A stretch of 64,000 nucleotides of DNA, from the NCBI RefSeq assembly GCF_002368095.1, contig NZ_AP018227.1:6278123-6342122 (forward strand), written 5' to 3'. Shown piece after piece: positions 48,714-59,200 of this stretch; position 1 is the stretch's first letter, and every line of letters starts with the position of its first letter. The DNA comes from Calothrix parasitica NIES-267 (GTDB lineage Bacteria > Cyanobacteriota > Cyanobacteriia > Cyanobacteriales > Nostocaceae). The notes below the pieces were generated by a model. It saw only the letters and a list, made by a program, of their open reading frames with translations. It was not told where the DNA came from and did no database searches. A program made the translations under genes and the position numbers.

Positions 48714-49529
48714 ATGAGTTTATCTGCATTAACCAAATTTATTCTACCTCCCGTTTTCGCTTCAGCGGCTGTTTTCTCAGTCATGACAGTACCGCTAGCA
48801 CTAATAGGTGATAAACAAATAAATATTAACTTCCAAGAAGAAACGCTTTTCTTCGGTAAACTTAGAGATGTTGCTTTACCTTACGTGGTAGTAGCGACTG
48901 GAATGAGTTTAGGGGCCGGTATTTCTGCTATAGCAATATCTGGATGGCGCAAATCTACTCGTAAATCCACCGAAGTTGAACAACAAATATCGCAACTAGA
49001 AGTGCAATTACAGCAGAAAGAAGAATTACTCAAAGAATTTAAATTATCAGAAACTCGACTGCAAGTTTCTGGATTAAATAATTTTTTGGATGAACAAGGG
49101 TCATTTGTCGAAACCAATAATTATCCTACTTTAAATCCTAGAAACTTATCTCATCAACCAGTTGCTTCCCAAACATATCAACCAGTCGAAACTGTTTCAC
49201 CACAACCTCAAGTAAAAACCCAAGATAAGACCTCAGCGAATGCAACATCAGCATTTGCTTCCGCTCAAAACTTTCTTGGTTATACTCAGCCAAAAAATAA
49301 TATCAAAGAAGAAATTGCTCAAATATCTCAAGCAAATCAAACCAGCATAACACCAGCAGAGATTGAAAAATTACAAAGACAATTGAGAGAAATGATGTTG
49401 CAAATGCAGGAAATGCAAAACAATATTGCATCAACATCTTATTCTACAAATACCGTTCCAAAACAAACTTCCGAAACTATAAGTATCAATTACGATACCT
49501 ATCAACCGCAGCAGGTGAGATTTAATTAA
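48714..49529 (+). CDS. Membrane protein with coiled-coil domains, unknown function
   Basis: 271 residues. Two hydrophobic segments (about 8-28 and 54-77, the latter GMSLGAGISAIAISGW) are followed by a basic turn (WRKSTRKSTE), a coiled coil (about 87-118, VEQQISQLEVQLQQKEELLKEF), a Gln/Pro/Thr-rich flexible middle and a second coiled coil (about 213-243, EIEKLQRQLREMMLQMQEMQNN). No known domain is recognised. The shape suggests a membrane-tethered scaffold. A good terminator lies 50 bp downstream. It lies between the two inverted copies of the 132-bp repeat together with the cellulase gene. Confidence 0.7.
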   Translation: MSLSALTKFILPPVFASAAVFSVMTVPLALIGDKQININFQEETLFFGKLRDVALPYVVVATGMSLGAGISAIAISGWRKSTRKSTEVEQQISQLEVQLQQKEELLKEFKLSETRLQVSGLNNFLDEQGSFVETNNYPTLNPRNLSHQPVASQTYQPVETVSPQPQVKTQDKTSANATSAFASAQNFLGYTQPKNNIKEEIAQISQANQTSITPAEIEKLQRQLREMMLQMQEMQNNIASTSYSTNTVPKQTSETISINYDTYQPQQVRFN

Positions 49530-49579
49530 ACAATCAACAATTTCATCGGCATTTGTTAATTAATTTTTGAATATACAAG

Positions 49580-49615
49580 GGTGTGTTGTCGCTGTCTTCG
49601 CAACGCACCTTTTTT
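49580..49615 (+). terminator. Rho-independent terminator made from a GGTGCGTTG-type repeat
   Basis: GGTGTGTTG (49580-49588) pairs with CAACGCACC (49601-49609), nine pairs including one G-U, followed by TTTTTT. It ends the transcript of the coiled-coil membrane protein and is related in sequence to the GGTGC...GCACC repeats elsewhere in the window. Confidence 0.8.
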
Positions 49616-49616
49616 A

Positions 49617-50012
49617 CGGTTTGTAGTTGCGCTTCAGCGCCAAATATTGAAGGTTGAAGCGCTGAATATTTGGCGAAGACCGTGCAACTACGAACGAAGA
49701 TAGAAACCCATTAAGATTAATGGGACAGACTATTAGTAGTCCTTTTCATTAATTTTGACAGTTTTGTTTTCTACGGACGTAATGTAGAGACGTTATAAAT
49801 AACGTCTCCCGACATTTCCAAAGAAAACGCGACCCATCAGAATTTATGAAACGTACCACTAATGGTCTGTCCCATTAGTTGTAAGGGTAAATCATTGTTT
49901 GTACATGAAGGCTGAAACCCTAATTATTTGGCGAAGACCGCGCAACTACAAACCCATCAGAATTTATGAAACGCACCACTAATGCATTTAATTAATTCTG
50001 ATGGGTTTGTAA
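49617..50012. repeat. Compound intergenic repeat, including 132-bp copy B (49721-49852)
   Basis: GGTTTGTAGTTGCGC (49618-49632) with CGCCAAATATT opens the block; GGCGAAGACCGTGCAACTACGAAC closes a first 80-bp unit at 49695; 49721-49852 is the inverted copy of 46240-46372; GGCGAAGACCGCGCAACTACAAACCC appears again at 49930-49955; CCCATCAGAATTTATGAAACG occurs twice (49833, 49953). It looks like nested insertions or rearranged copies of one element. Confidence 0.8.
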
Positions 50013-50033
50013 TAACGGATTTAGGGCACATAG

Positions 50034-50061
50034 AAACCCGGTTTTTTCAAAAACCGGGTTT
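50034..50061. repeat. AAACCCGG palindrome, possible terminator
   Basis: AAACCCGGTTTTT and AAAAACCGGGTTT form a 13-pair inverted repeat around TC, in the gap just beyond the stop of the minus-strand lipoprotein gene. Related AGAAACCCGGTTTCT palindromes lie at 62745 and 62794, so it may be a dispersed repeat that also terminates transcription. Confidence 0.55.
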
Positions 50062-50099
50062 ATGGTGTTTGGTTTAGTACAATCCGAAGCTTTGACTAA

Positions 50100-50879
50100 T
50101 TACCGTAAAAAGTGCGAATTCATTAAAGGAGCGTTGGTCTGCTGAGATTTACCCAAGGTCGGTAAGGACGATGTGGAATTTTCTGATTGAGCTTTGAGTT
50201 GATATCGATTTCCCCAACCATTATTAAATTCTTTCGGTTCTCGAATTGGTGTTGTTTGACCTACGGGTAAACTTATTGAGCGGAACTGACTTGCTTGGAC
50301 GTATTTTTCACCTTCGTTGGTGAATCGCAGCGATTTACCTTCAAGTTTTTGGAAAGTTGGTTGTTGAGAATCTTGTTTATCTGAAGATGGTAACTGACCT
50401 ACGGGGTTAAAAGTCGCAATGAAACTAACTTCACGTTCGGGAGTTAACGTTTTGTAATCTTTATTAGATTGCCATACTTCCTGAAAATTACCATTGGGTG
50501 CGACTTTCCATAGATTTAAGTCCGCTTCCCATTTTCCCTGTTTGACTTCTACGATTTGGCGAGCCAAAATTGAACGGTTTACATTTCCATCATTATTACC
50601 GACTATTTGTTCGGTATTTGTCGCGGTTGGTCGCAAATAACGAACTGCTGTAATTGCAATACGGCTAGATTCGGGTAAGTTTGTACTCCCAACAACTTTA
50701 TATAAACCTCTGCCATCTTCTCTCTGTATGTTTTGTATTTCTAGCTGTACCTCATTTTGTGATTTATCGGAACAGCCAGAACTTCCTAATAACAGCAGAC
50801 TAGAAGCTAAAAGGACGTTAATTGTTACGGGTATTTTCAGGTTAAATTGGGTTAAAAATCTTAAAGGTTGCCGTTTCAT
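50100..50879 (-). CDS. Lipoprotein of unknown function
   Basis: 259 residues, minus strand. A hydrophobic stretch (INVLLASSLLLLGSSGC) ends in a lipobox with Cys36, so a lipid-anchored periplasmic protein is expected. The first domain (about 45-165) is beta-rich with a recognisable layout LYKVVGSTNLPESSRIAITAVRYLRP, and a matching QGKWEADLNLWKVAPNGNFQEVWQ. The rest is Gln/Ser-rich and probably flexible. No named family is recognised. It is divergent from the barrel gene, sharing a 216-bp upstream region, which suggests shared control with the export pair. Confidence 0.72.
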   Translation of the reverse strand: MKRQPLRFLTQFNLKIPVTINVLLASSLLLLGSSGCSDKSQNEVQLEIQNIQREDGRGLYKVVGSTNLPESSRIAITAVRYLRPTATNTEQIVGNNDGNVNRSILARQIVEVKQGKWEADLNLWKVAPNGNFQEVWQSNKDYKTLTPEREVSFIATFNPVGQLPSSDKQDSQQPTFQKLEGKSLRFTNEGEKYVQASQFRSISLPVGQTTPIREPKEFNNGWGNRYQLKAQSENSTSSLPTLGKSQQTNAPLMNSHFLR

Positions 50880-51095
50880 AAAATAGATGTTAATTAAAAG
50901 CAGATTAAATCGGTAATTCCCACATTTTTATTCATTTTGCCCAATTTTTATGGGATTGTGGGTATCTTTACTAACTCTTATTGTGATTTCACGGGGTCTA
51001 CAAACTAGGTATTATCCCGTCGATGATATGAAATTTTTTTGTTAAAGTGGCGACATTATACAAGCTAAATATTGACTAATACGTTAATTGGGGTA

Positions 51096-52991
51096 ATGAA
51101 ATCTAAAATACTGAAGCGTGATAAATTAATTTCGATACAAGAATTTCACAAATACAAATCTCGTGCCTTGTTTTGTGCTGCTATGTCTATCTTAGGTACT
51201 TTGGGTCTAAGTAATAGTTCGCAAGCTCAAGTAATATCTCCTCAGCCACAAGCTAATCAAAATCGGAATTCGCTAAATCTATTGAGCGTACCGAAGTCTT
51301 CAATACCTACCGGGAGAACAAAACTACGATTAAAAGCAGTACCACCACCACCGAATGTTTCTAATGTTCGTGCTACTTTACCAGAACAAAAAGTAAGACA
51401 GTATTTACCCCTACAGAATATTAAGCAATTAGAGAATAGTTTTATCCAGCAACAGACAACTGGTAAACGATTACGTCCGGTAATTAAAAAGTCTACACCG
51501 ATAAAAACAGAAACCAAATCTATAGGTGGTCCTCGAACAGAGATTTCTGAAACTAATCAATTAAACGCTCAACTTGCTCCATTACCAGCACCTCCGGGTA
51601 CCAATCTAGAATTTACTTCTCCGAGCTATAATCCTCAAGCGACTGTTGCTCCTTTACCACCGCTCCCAGGAACCTTACCACAGCAACGGTTTAATCAAAA
51701 AAATGCACCAACATTCAATCAATTACTAAATTCTAGAACCCAATACTCTCAACCTCTGGTTAATAGCAATACACCGACGTTTGAGCAGATGCTTGCTGCT
51801 TATCGCAGCAGACGACCCTCCGTAGCTACTTCAACACCTACTTTTAATACTCTGCTGAATTCTCAGGGAGGTGTACGTCCGACTACGAACTTTAACCCGG
51901 TTAATCGGACTCCCAAACCACAGTCAAGAATTCCTACTTCTACAGCACAACGAACTTTAGAGAATAACAATGGATTGACTCCTTTAAGTCCTTTAAGAAC
52001 TAGTGCTGCTTTGAAGGAATCATCTTTAAGAGTAGAGGGTGTTTATGTAACTCAAGGAGATGATACTTCAGCAAGAGCTAGACTTACCGGAGTTTATCCG
52101 CTCACCCCTCAAGTACTGTTTGGGGGAACTTTGGATTTGACCAGCGAGGGTACCTCGTTTGATGATTCCCGACGAGAAGGTTTGAATATCAACGAACTTT
52201 ATTTAGCAACATCTCTAACGGGTTTACCTAACCTACGATTTGCTGTTGGTCAGTTAGATTTAACATCTTATTTTGACCGTAACAGCTTTGCTAAAGATGG
52301 AGCGAGTCAGTTTTTTAATCCGGTATTCCAAACTAATCCAGCTTTAGCATCGACAGGTATAGGTTCAAAACCTGGATTGCTTGTTAATTGGAGCGTCACA
52401 GATAATATTGATGCTAAAGCTGCTGTTTTTTCATCGTCTGATGCTTTGAGCGAATTTAGCTTGGATGCATTTGCTGGTGAGATTGGGGTTCGTTACGGTA
52501 ATGCAATTATTCGCGGTACTTACAGTACTGCTAGAGATGCGGGAAATCGCGATTCTTTTCCCCAGAGTTTTCAAATTGCTCGTGGAAACGGTGAGTTTGG
52601 AGTTTTGGAAGATGACCGAGAGGAAGCATACGGTCTCAACGCAGAAGTATTTATTCCCAAATTAAAAATGGGTCTATTTGGACGCTATGGTCGTTACGAA
52701 AATAGAGACTTAGGAGAAGACGCAGATACATACGTTTTCGGCGCTAGTTTCTTAGATTTATTTACTCCCGATGACAGACTGGGACTGGCTTACGGACGTG
52801 CTTTATCTAACGAAGATGACCGTACTGGAAAACAGCTAGATGTGTTGGAGTTCTACTACGACTTTAAGTTTCTTTCCAATTTACGCTTAGGTTTCTCAGT
52901 CCAGGGAAGAGACGATTTTAACGAGACAGTTCTCGGTGTAAGGATTAAATCTAACTTTGATGTAACTCCCAGAGGGAGGTTATTTCGATGA
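51096..52991 (+). CDS. Outer-membrane beta-barrel protein with long proline-rich N-terminus
   Basis: 631 residues from the ATG at 51096 (GGGG 6 bp upstream); a TTG at 51072 is less likely. A signal sequence (about 25-44, ending SSQAQ) leads to a long Pro/Asn/Thr-rich linker (about 45-310) with repeats of the form 'TPTFNQLL/TPTFEQML/TPTFNTLL'. From about 318 (SLRVEGVYVTQGDDTSARARLTG) alternating amphipathic strands continue to the end, about 14-16 strands, resembling a porin of the OprB-like or BcsC-barrel kind. The stop overlaps the start of the TPR gene by 4 bp, a sign of translational coupling. Together they look like a BcsC-type exporter split into two chains. Confidence 0.75.
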   Translation: MKSKILKRDKLISIQEFHKYKSRALFCAAMSILGTLGLSNSSQAQVISPQPQANQNRNSLNLLSVPKSSIPTGRTKLRLKAVPPPPNVSNVRATLPEQKVRQYLPLQNIKQLENSFIQQQTTGKRLRPVIKKSTPIKTETKSIGGPRTEISETNQLNAQLAPLPAPPGTNLEFTSPSYNPQATVAPLPPLPGTLPQQRFNQKNAPTFNQLLNSRTQYSQPLVNSNTPTFEQMLAAYRSRRPSVATSTPTFNTLLNSQGGVRPTTNFNPVNRTPKPQSRIPTSTAQRTLENNNGLTPLSPLRTSAALKESSLRVEGVYVTQGDDTSARARLTGVYPLTPQVLFGGTLDLTSEGTSFDDSRREGLNINELYLATSLTGLPNLRFAVGQLDLTSYFDRNSFAKDGASQFFNPVFQTNPALASTGIGSKPGLLVNWSVTDNIDAKAAVFSSSDALSEFSLDAFAGEIGVRYGNAIIRGTYSTARDAGNRDSFPQSFQIARGNGEFGVLEDDREEAYGLNAEVFIPKLKMGLFGRYGRYENRDLGEDADTYVFGASFLDLFTPDDRLGLAYGRALSNEDDRTGKQLDVLEFYYDFKFLSNLRLGFSVQGRDDFNETVLGVRIKSNFDVTPRGRLFR

Positions 52992-55393
52992 ATCGCAAGT
53001 TCAATGACCAATTCCAATCTAACTGCTACTTGAACTTTTTCTATAAAGCTAATCTATGGGAACGGAAACAAAGACAAAGTAAAGCCATTTTGGAACTTAC
53101 TTTGTTACCCTTTCATTTATTTGTTTTTACTTGTCCGATTGTATTAGCAACTTTAAACCATATAGACCCCGTACTAGCTCAGAATGCATCTGGAGCAACG
53201 CAAAAGGGTTATAATCTGCTCAAAAAGGGATGGGTTGATGATGCAATCAAAGAGTTTAAAAAAGCTCTGCAAGCCAATCCGCAATCTTTACAAGCCAAAC
53301 TGGGTTTAGCTATTGCTTATAATCGAACCGGAGACATTGACAAAGCTTTTCAGACTTATCAAGAAGTCCTACAAATAGACCCTCAAAATCAAGCAGCGTT
53401 GAGAATTGTGGGAATGATGGGTACTTATAAACCTGAATGGAATAAACCCGGAATCGACGCTCTTAATATTTTGCTGGAGTTAAGTCCCGGTGATGTACAA
53501 AGCCGTTATTACCGTGCTTTACTTTTTTCCTATCAAGGTCAATTCAGTAAATCCATTGCTGACTTTGAAATAGTTTTGGCAAATAACCCCACACCTGAAG
53601 CAATAATTGGAGCCGCTCAAACCTATAGCTACAGCGGCGATTATCAGAAAGCAAGCGAATTATTCAACCGCTATAAAGCAACTGGAAAACAAATAACCGA
53701 TTATGCTGCGGTTGCTTACGCTCTAACCTTACGTAAAACCGGTAATCCTCAACAAGCAATTTCAATCTTAAAAAGCCAATTACAGCGTTCTGAAGAGTTA
53801 GACGAATTAGCCATACTGACTCGTGCTGAACTGTCTCAAGCATATATTGCGAACAAACAAGAAGCCGAAGCTTTAGCAGTTTTACAACCTTTAGAAGGTA
53901 GAGAAGACGCAATTTTACCTTTAGCTAGAGCGCTGAATGAAATTCGTAAAAACACGGATAATCCTGGTTTAGCTGATAGAGTAGCAAATCTTTATCGTCA
54001 AGCTCTTGCGAATAAACCCAATCCTTCCTCCAATCTGCTTAGGGAAATCGCGAATGTGTTTACAGGATTACCCGAAGGAGAGGAAACAGCACTACAAATT
54101 TACAGACGTTTAGCCGTTCAATTACCCAGCGATAGAAGCTTGGTAGTGCGTCAACTAGGCTTGGAATATAAACTGGGGATGATTTCCAAAGCCTATTTAA
54201 ACCAGCGGTTGGTAACAAATTTACAAGATTTTCCTAGAGAAACAGGAGAGCTAAAAGAGTTAGGTCTAGCATTAGCTGATATAGACTCTCCCTCACCTCA
54301 ACTTCTAACTGCATATCAAAATATGTTACAAGCTGGGGTTAACGTACCGTTTTTGAATTTTCGCGTAGCTCAAATGTATTTGCAGCTTGAAAATACAATT
54401 CAAGCCAGACAGGCTTTAGCAAATTATACAGCAACAAATGAAGGTGCCAACGACATGGCCACGCAGTTGCTGGCTGCGGAAATTGAAAGACGAGAAGGAA
54501 ACTTAGAAGCCAGCGCTCAACGCTATTTTGCTATCCTCAACGAAAATCCCCAGAGTGACATAACTGATGGTGCTTTGCGCGGATTGGTAGGGGTAAGAGT
54601 TCAGCAAAAGCGTTTTGACGAAGCCTTAGTAGTATACGACCAACTTCTCAAACGCAATCCTAACGACATTACCGCTCAATTGGGACAAACCAGCGTTGCG
54701 TATCAAGCCAAACGCATTTCCAAACCACAAGCAGAAGCTGTTTTGGATAATTGGCTAGCAACTCAAAAAGCAACCAATACCCCTCCAGAACTGTATAGTT
54801 TGGTAACGCAATTACCTACCGACCCCAATCGAGAAGCACTGTATAATTACTTAGTAGAAGTTGACCCAAGTAGCATTAGATTGCAGCAGCGCTTACTTGA
54901 ATCCATAGCTCTACGCAGCCCTGGTGAAGCACGTTTACGAATGAAGCAACTAATTGCTAATTCTCCAAATGATGCGAAATCGCAACAGAGAGTAGCTTTA
55001 TTAGCAAAAGCAATTGGGGATTTAGAAATGGCTAGTGAAGCTTATGAAAATATTCTCAAAGAAGAACCAGACGACATAGACGCTTTAGCTGCTTTAGGTG
55101 GAATTCGTTTCGAGCAAAGACGATTTGAATCCGCAGAGCAAATTTATTCCACAGTGTTGGAACAAAATCCCCAAGATACAGAAGCACGTCGCGCTCTCGC
55201 TGGCTTAAATACCATTTTTGACAGACCGATAGCAGCCATGAAAGCCTTAGAGCAACTGCAAATCGAGCAAATTGCAACTGGGGAACAAGACCCCGAAATT
55301 TCCACACAGATGCAGCAAATACAAGAAGATTTTCTGCAACGACGAGGTTTCCAACCACCTTGGGAAAGTTACGAGCGTCGGGGGAAGAGGTGA
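52988..55393 (+). CDS. TPR-rich periplasmic protein (BcsC N-terminal-like)
   Basis: 801 residues. After a basic start, a hydrophobic segment (about 34-55) ends in PVLAQNA, a likely signal peptide. The remainder is almost all TPR repeats: AKLGLAIAYNRTGDIDKAFQ, YYRALLFSYQGQFSKSIADF, AYENILKEEPDDIDALAALG, IYSTVLEQNPQDTEARRALAG, and many between. BcsC, PgaA and AlgK use such superhelices in the periplasm to guide exopolysaccharide into a barrel. The gene overlaps the barrel gene by ATGA (52988-52991). A cellulose or related glucan export role is inferred from this pairing and the nearby GH8 and GH5 genes. Confidence 0.82.
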   Translation: MNRKFNDQFQSNCYLNFFYKANLWERKQRQSKAILELTLLPFHLFVFTCPIVLATLNHIDPVLAQNASGATQKGYNLLKKGWVDDAIKEFKKALQANPQSLQAKLGLAIAYNRTGDIDKAFQTYQEVLQIDPQNQAALRIVGMMGTYKPEWNKPGIDALNILLELSPGDVQSRYYRALLFSYQGQFSKSIADFEIVLANNPTPEAIIGAAQTYSYSGDYQKASELFNRYKATGKQITDYAAVAYALTLRKTGNPQQAISILKSQLQRSEELDELAILTRAELSQAYIANKQEAEALAVLQPLEGREDAILPLARALNEIRKNTDNPGLADRVANLYRQALANKPNPSSNLLREIANVFTGLPEGEETALQIYRRLAVQLPSDRSLVVRQLGLEYKLGMISKAYLNQRLVTNLQDFPRETGELKELGLALADIDSPSPQLLTAYQNMLQAGVNVPFLNFRVAQMYLQLENTIQARQALANYTATNEGANDMATQLLAAEIERREGNLEASAQRYFAILNENPQSDITDGALRGLVGVRVQQKRFDEALVVYDQLLKRNPNDITAQLGQTSVAYQAKRISKPQAEAVLDNWLATQKATNTPPELYSLVTQLPTDPNREALYNYLVEVDPSSIRLQQRLLESIALRSPGEARLRMKQLIANSPNDAKSQQRVALLAKAIGDLEMASEAYENILKEEPDDIDALAALGGIRFEQRRFESAEQIYSTVLEQNPQDTEARRALAGLNTIFDRPIAAMKALEQLQIEQIATGEQDPEISTQMQQIQEDFLQRRGFQPPWESYERRGKR

Positions 55394-55651
55394 ATATAAT
55401 TCGTAATTCGTAATTCGTAATTCGTAATTTAAACTGCTCGTGTTTTACGGGTGGTTTTTTTTGTGAGGGTAGGTAATAGGTAATTGGTAATTGGTAATAA
55501 ATAATTATTTTTGTAGGGTGCTGTGACGCTATGAAAAGATTTGAACGTAGCGAAAATTTTTATTTGCGTCACGCACCAACCAGCAATTGTGACAAGATAA
55601 GAACTCTTGCTATCTATAATAAAATCATCGTAGGGATAAAGTAATAAATAA
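55394..55651. repeat. AATTCGT STRR and GTAGGGTGC hairpin repeat
   Basis: AATTCGT x about 4.5 lies at 55398-55429, GGTAATA/GGTAATT units at 55469-55497, and GTAGGGTGCTGTGACGC...GCGTCACGCACC at 55513-55577 forms an inverted-repeat element (MITE-like). Confidence 0.85.
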
Positions 55652-56209
55652 ATGAAATTATCCTCAAAGATTAGTTTAGAAGAATTTTTAAAACTACCTG
55701 AGATTAAGCCTTATAACGAATATATTGACGGTAAAATCTACCAAAAAATAATAACCCAAGGAGAACACAGCACCTTACAAAGTTTTTTGGTGACTAACAT
55801 TAATAAAATTGGTCAACCACAAAAATTAACTTATGCATTTCCAGAATTGCGCTGTACATTTGCTGGAAGGTCATTAGTCCCAGACATTGCTGTTTTTGAA
55901 TGGTCGCGTATTCCTTTGCTTCCGAATGGGAGAATCGCGAATCAATTTGAAATTCCTCCCGATTGGACAATTGAAGTCCTTTCTCCAAAACAATCTCCCA
56001 ACCGAGTTATTCGTAACATTATGTTTTCAATTGAAAATGGTACTAAATTGGGTTGGTTTCTTGATTCCGAAGATGAATCGATAATGGTTTTTCAACCCAA
56101 TCAAGTACCGGAGATAAAACAAGGAGATGATATTTTACCTGTATTAGATATTTTGAAAGATTGTGATTTGTCGGTGGCTGATATTTTTAGTTGTTTGAAT
56201 TTTGGTTAA
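55652..56209 (+). CDS. Uma2 family endonuclease-like protein (DUF820)
   Basis: 185 residues, the normal family size. The PD-(D/E)XK-type Uma2 fold is indicated by EFLKLPEIKPYNEYIDGKIYQK at the N-terminus, SLVPDIAVFEWSRIP with the metal aspartate, WTIEVLSPKQSPNRVIRNI with the E-x-x-S/K site, and LGWFLDSEDESIMVFQP. Cyanobacteria carry dozens of these; their targets are unknown and many are thought to be relics or parts of mobile loci. It is convergent with the HstK-type kinase gene, 23 bp apart. Confidence 0.9.
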   Translation: MKLSSKISLEEFLKLPEIKPYNEYIDGKIYQKIITQGEHSTLQSFLVTNINKIGQPQKLTYAFPELRCTFAGRSLVPDIAVFEWSRIPLLPNGRIANQFEIPPDWTIEVLSPKQSPNRVIRNIMFSIENGTKLGWFLDSEDESIMVFQPNQVPEIKQGDDILPVLDILKDCDLSVADIFSCLNFG

Positions 56210-56232
56210 AAAACAATTATCGTCGCAGCTGT

Positions 56233-59200
56233 TCAGTTGATAATTGGTAATTGTATACAAAAGCATGTACCTTGACCCAATTCAGAGGTAACTTCTAAAT
56301 TGCCACCATGTTTTTCTTCGATAATTTGCTTGGCAATAGCTAAACCCAATCCCGTTCCTTTACCGACTTCTTTAGTTGTAAATAAATGGTCAAATATTTT
56401 ATTTTGAGTTTCTTCACTCATTCCTTTTCCGTTATCAGTAATTAATATTTTTACTTGGCTGTTTTCAACTAAGGTTTTAACTATAATTTGATTTGGATTT
56501 ATCTTTATTTCTTCAAAACTACGTCCGGTATTAAATTCTTCTAAAGCATCAATTGCATTAGCCAAAATATTCATAAATACCTGATTCAACTGTCCGGGAA
56601 AACATTGAATCTTTGGTAAATCAGCATAATTAGTTATGACTTCAATTGCTGGACGTTGTTCGTTGGCTTTGAGACGATGTTTGAGAATTAAGATAGTGCT
56701 ATCGATACCTTCATGGATGTTAAAAGCCACTTTATAATCTTTATCAGCACGAGAAAAAGTTCTTAAACTAGTGCTAATATTTTTTAGTCTATCGCAAGCC
56801 ATTACCATTGAATCAATCATCTTGGGTAAGTCTTCTAAACTGTAATCTAAATCGATTTCTTCAGCATGCTCTAATATTTCCTCATCTGGTTCTGGTAAAC
56901 TTTCTTGATATAATTTAAGATGCTCGATAATATCATCAAAAGTTGGTTTAGCTTGCTTGAGACTAGCAGAAATAAAGCCCAAAGGATTATTCATTTCATG
57001 AGCTACACCAGCAACTAAATTACCCAAGGCTGACATTTTTTCATTTTGAACTATTTGTAATTGAGCATGTTGTAAATCTTTTAATGCTTTTTCGAGTTGT
57101 TGAGATTTTTTAATTACAGCTTCTTCTGCTGTTTTTCTATCAGTAATATCTCGTGTTAGTCCAATTAAACCGGTGATATTTCCTGTTGAATCTTGTAAAG
57201 GTGTTTTTATTGTTAAAAATGTACGGTTAATTCCATTATTTGGTAAAACTTCTTCACAAGTTTCAGTGATTCCTTGAGTCATAATTTCTTGGTCTTTAAG
57301 CATCACTGATTGACCAAATTCTGGAGAGAATAATTCAGTATCATATTTGCCGATAATCTCCGATATTGATTTATTAAATAACTTAGCTAGATTAGCATTT
57401 ACAGCAATATATTTTCCTTGTAAATCTTTAGCAAAAAATACATCTGGTATAGTTTCTAAAAGAGAATTTAATAAAGCATTGGTGTCTTCCAACGCTTTTT
57501 TAGCGGCTTTTTGTTCGCTAATATCGCGTATTATATTTAAGCCATGTATTTTACCTTTGTACATAAAAGGTACTGCCTTAACTTCAACGTCAAAATAACT
57601 ATCATTTTTTCGCTTTCCAACACATTGAGTATAAAATTCTTTTCCAGATTTAAGGCTGGCTAAATATTCACCAAAAAGATATATATAATCTGGATGGATA
57701 AAATCTGCTGGTGTCAAATCAAAAAATTCTGCTTGTGTATAACCATATATCTGACAATAGGTAGGATTAGATGCAATTATCTTTCCAGTATCCAAATCAG
57801 TAATTGATAACCCATCGCTAACGTTTTCAAAAATACTGCGATATTCTATTTCTTTCTGGGCAATTTCTTGATTTTTTTGCTGCTGTTGACTATATAAATA
57901 GGCATTTTCTAGTGAAATTGCAGCTTGGGTACAAAGAAAATCTAGAACAGAAATACGGTCTTTTGTAAACACACAGCTAGTAGAATCGTTTTCGAGATAC
58001 AATATCCCAATTAATTGTCCTTGATTCAAAATCGGCAAACACAAAACGCTTTTTGGTTGGTACTGGTTGAGATAGTCGTCAATTACGGGTAAATTGGTTT
58101 GCAGATTGTCAATAACAACACTTTCTTGGGTACCCTTAACGTATTGAATCAACTTAGTGGGAATAGAGGAATTGTCTTCTACTGGTGCTGTTTGTAATTT
58201 CACACTATTCAAAGTTGCAATTGCTCGTACTTGCCAAGTTTTATCCTCAGATAGTAGTAAAGCACATTTATCCGCACCGGAATTTTCCAACATCATCCGG
58301 GTTAGGGTTTTGATTAATTCATCTAAATCAATTGTTCTAGATATGGTTTGCGAAGCTTTAATAACGGTAGAAAAATCAAGAATTTGATTGATACTAGTGC
58401 TACTAGATGAGCGATGGGAAGTGCTGTGGTGGATGGAATAATTAGGGGAAGTAATAGTATCGAGGGGTGTTATAGTTTGGCTTACGGGTTGTAAGATGGG
58501 ACGCAATAAATTAGGATAGCGTTTTTCCAAATCGTCGGTTTTAGCTAAACTTCCCCAACGAGCGTAACAGTAATAAGCTTCTTGCATATAACTGCTAGCA
58601 ACTTTTTCTTTACCCCAATCGAGATAGAATTTAGCTGTAAGTTCGTTTGCTAAAGCTTCTTCTTGGATATATTCGTTTTCTTTTGCTCCGAAAATTGCTT
58701 TGTCGTAGTATTCAATTGCTGCTATTTTTTGCCCTAATACACGATATTTTTCAGCTTCAACTAAATCAACTTTATGTTGAAAATTCATTGGTGCATTATT
58801 TGCCCATTCTTGCATCTTTGCTTGATTAGTCTCAACTTTATTAAGAATTTCTGTAAGAGTTTTATCTGTTTTATCTGTAGACTTTATATATGCAGCTAAT
58901 TGTATTAAAGAGTCGTAAAAAAAGAAAACAGGTACTGCTAAATTTCCCGTAACTCCAAATAAATATTTCTCTGTTTGTTTCGCATTTTCTAATGCTTTGT
59001 CAAAATATCCAAATAAATAACTAATAATTTGTTTATTGAAATATATATAAAAAATAGCCGTAGCATCATTATTCTGCTTATGTAGCGGTAGCATTTGCGA
59101 ATAATTATAAACTTGACCATCAAAATTACAGGAATCTTCTGATTGATTTAATAAGTTTACAAATATTTGCTGTAGAGCTAAATTCAAGTTGTAACTATTT

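Noticed and set aside
46187-50012. Classical composite transposon around the cellulase gene
   Set aside because: The flanking repeats are non-coding and no transposase is present; only an inverted-repeat arrangement can be claimed.
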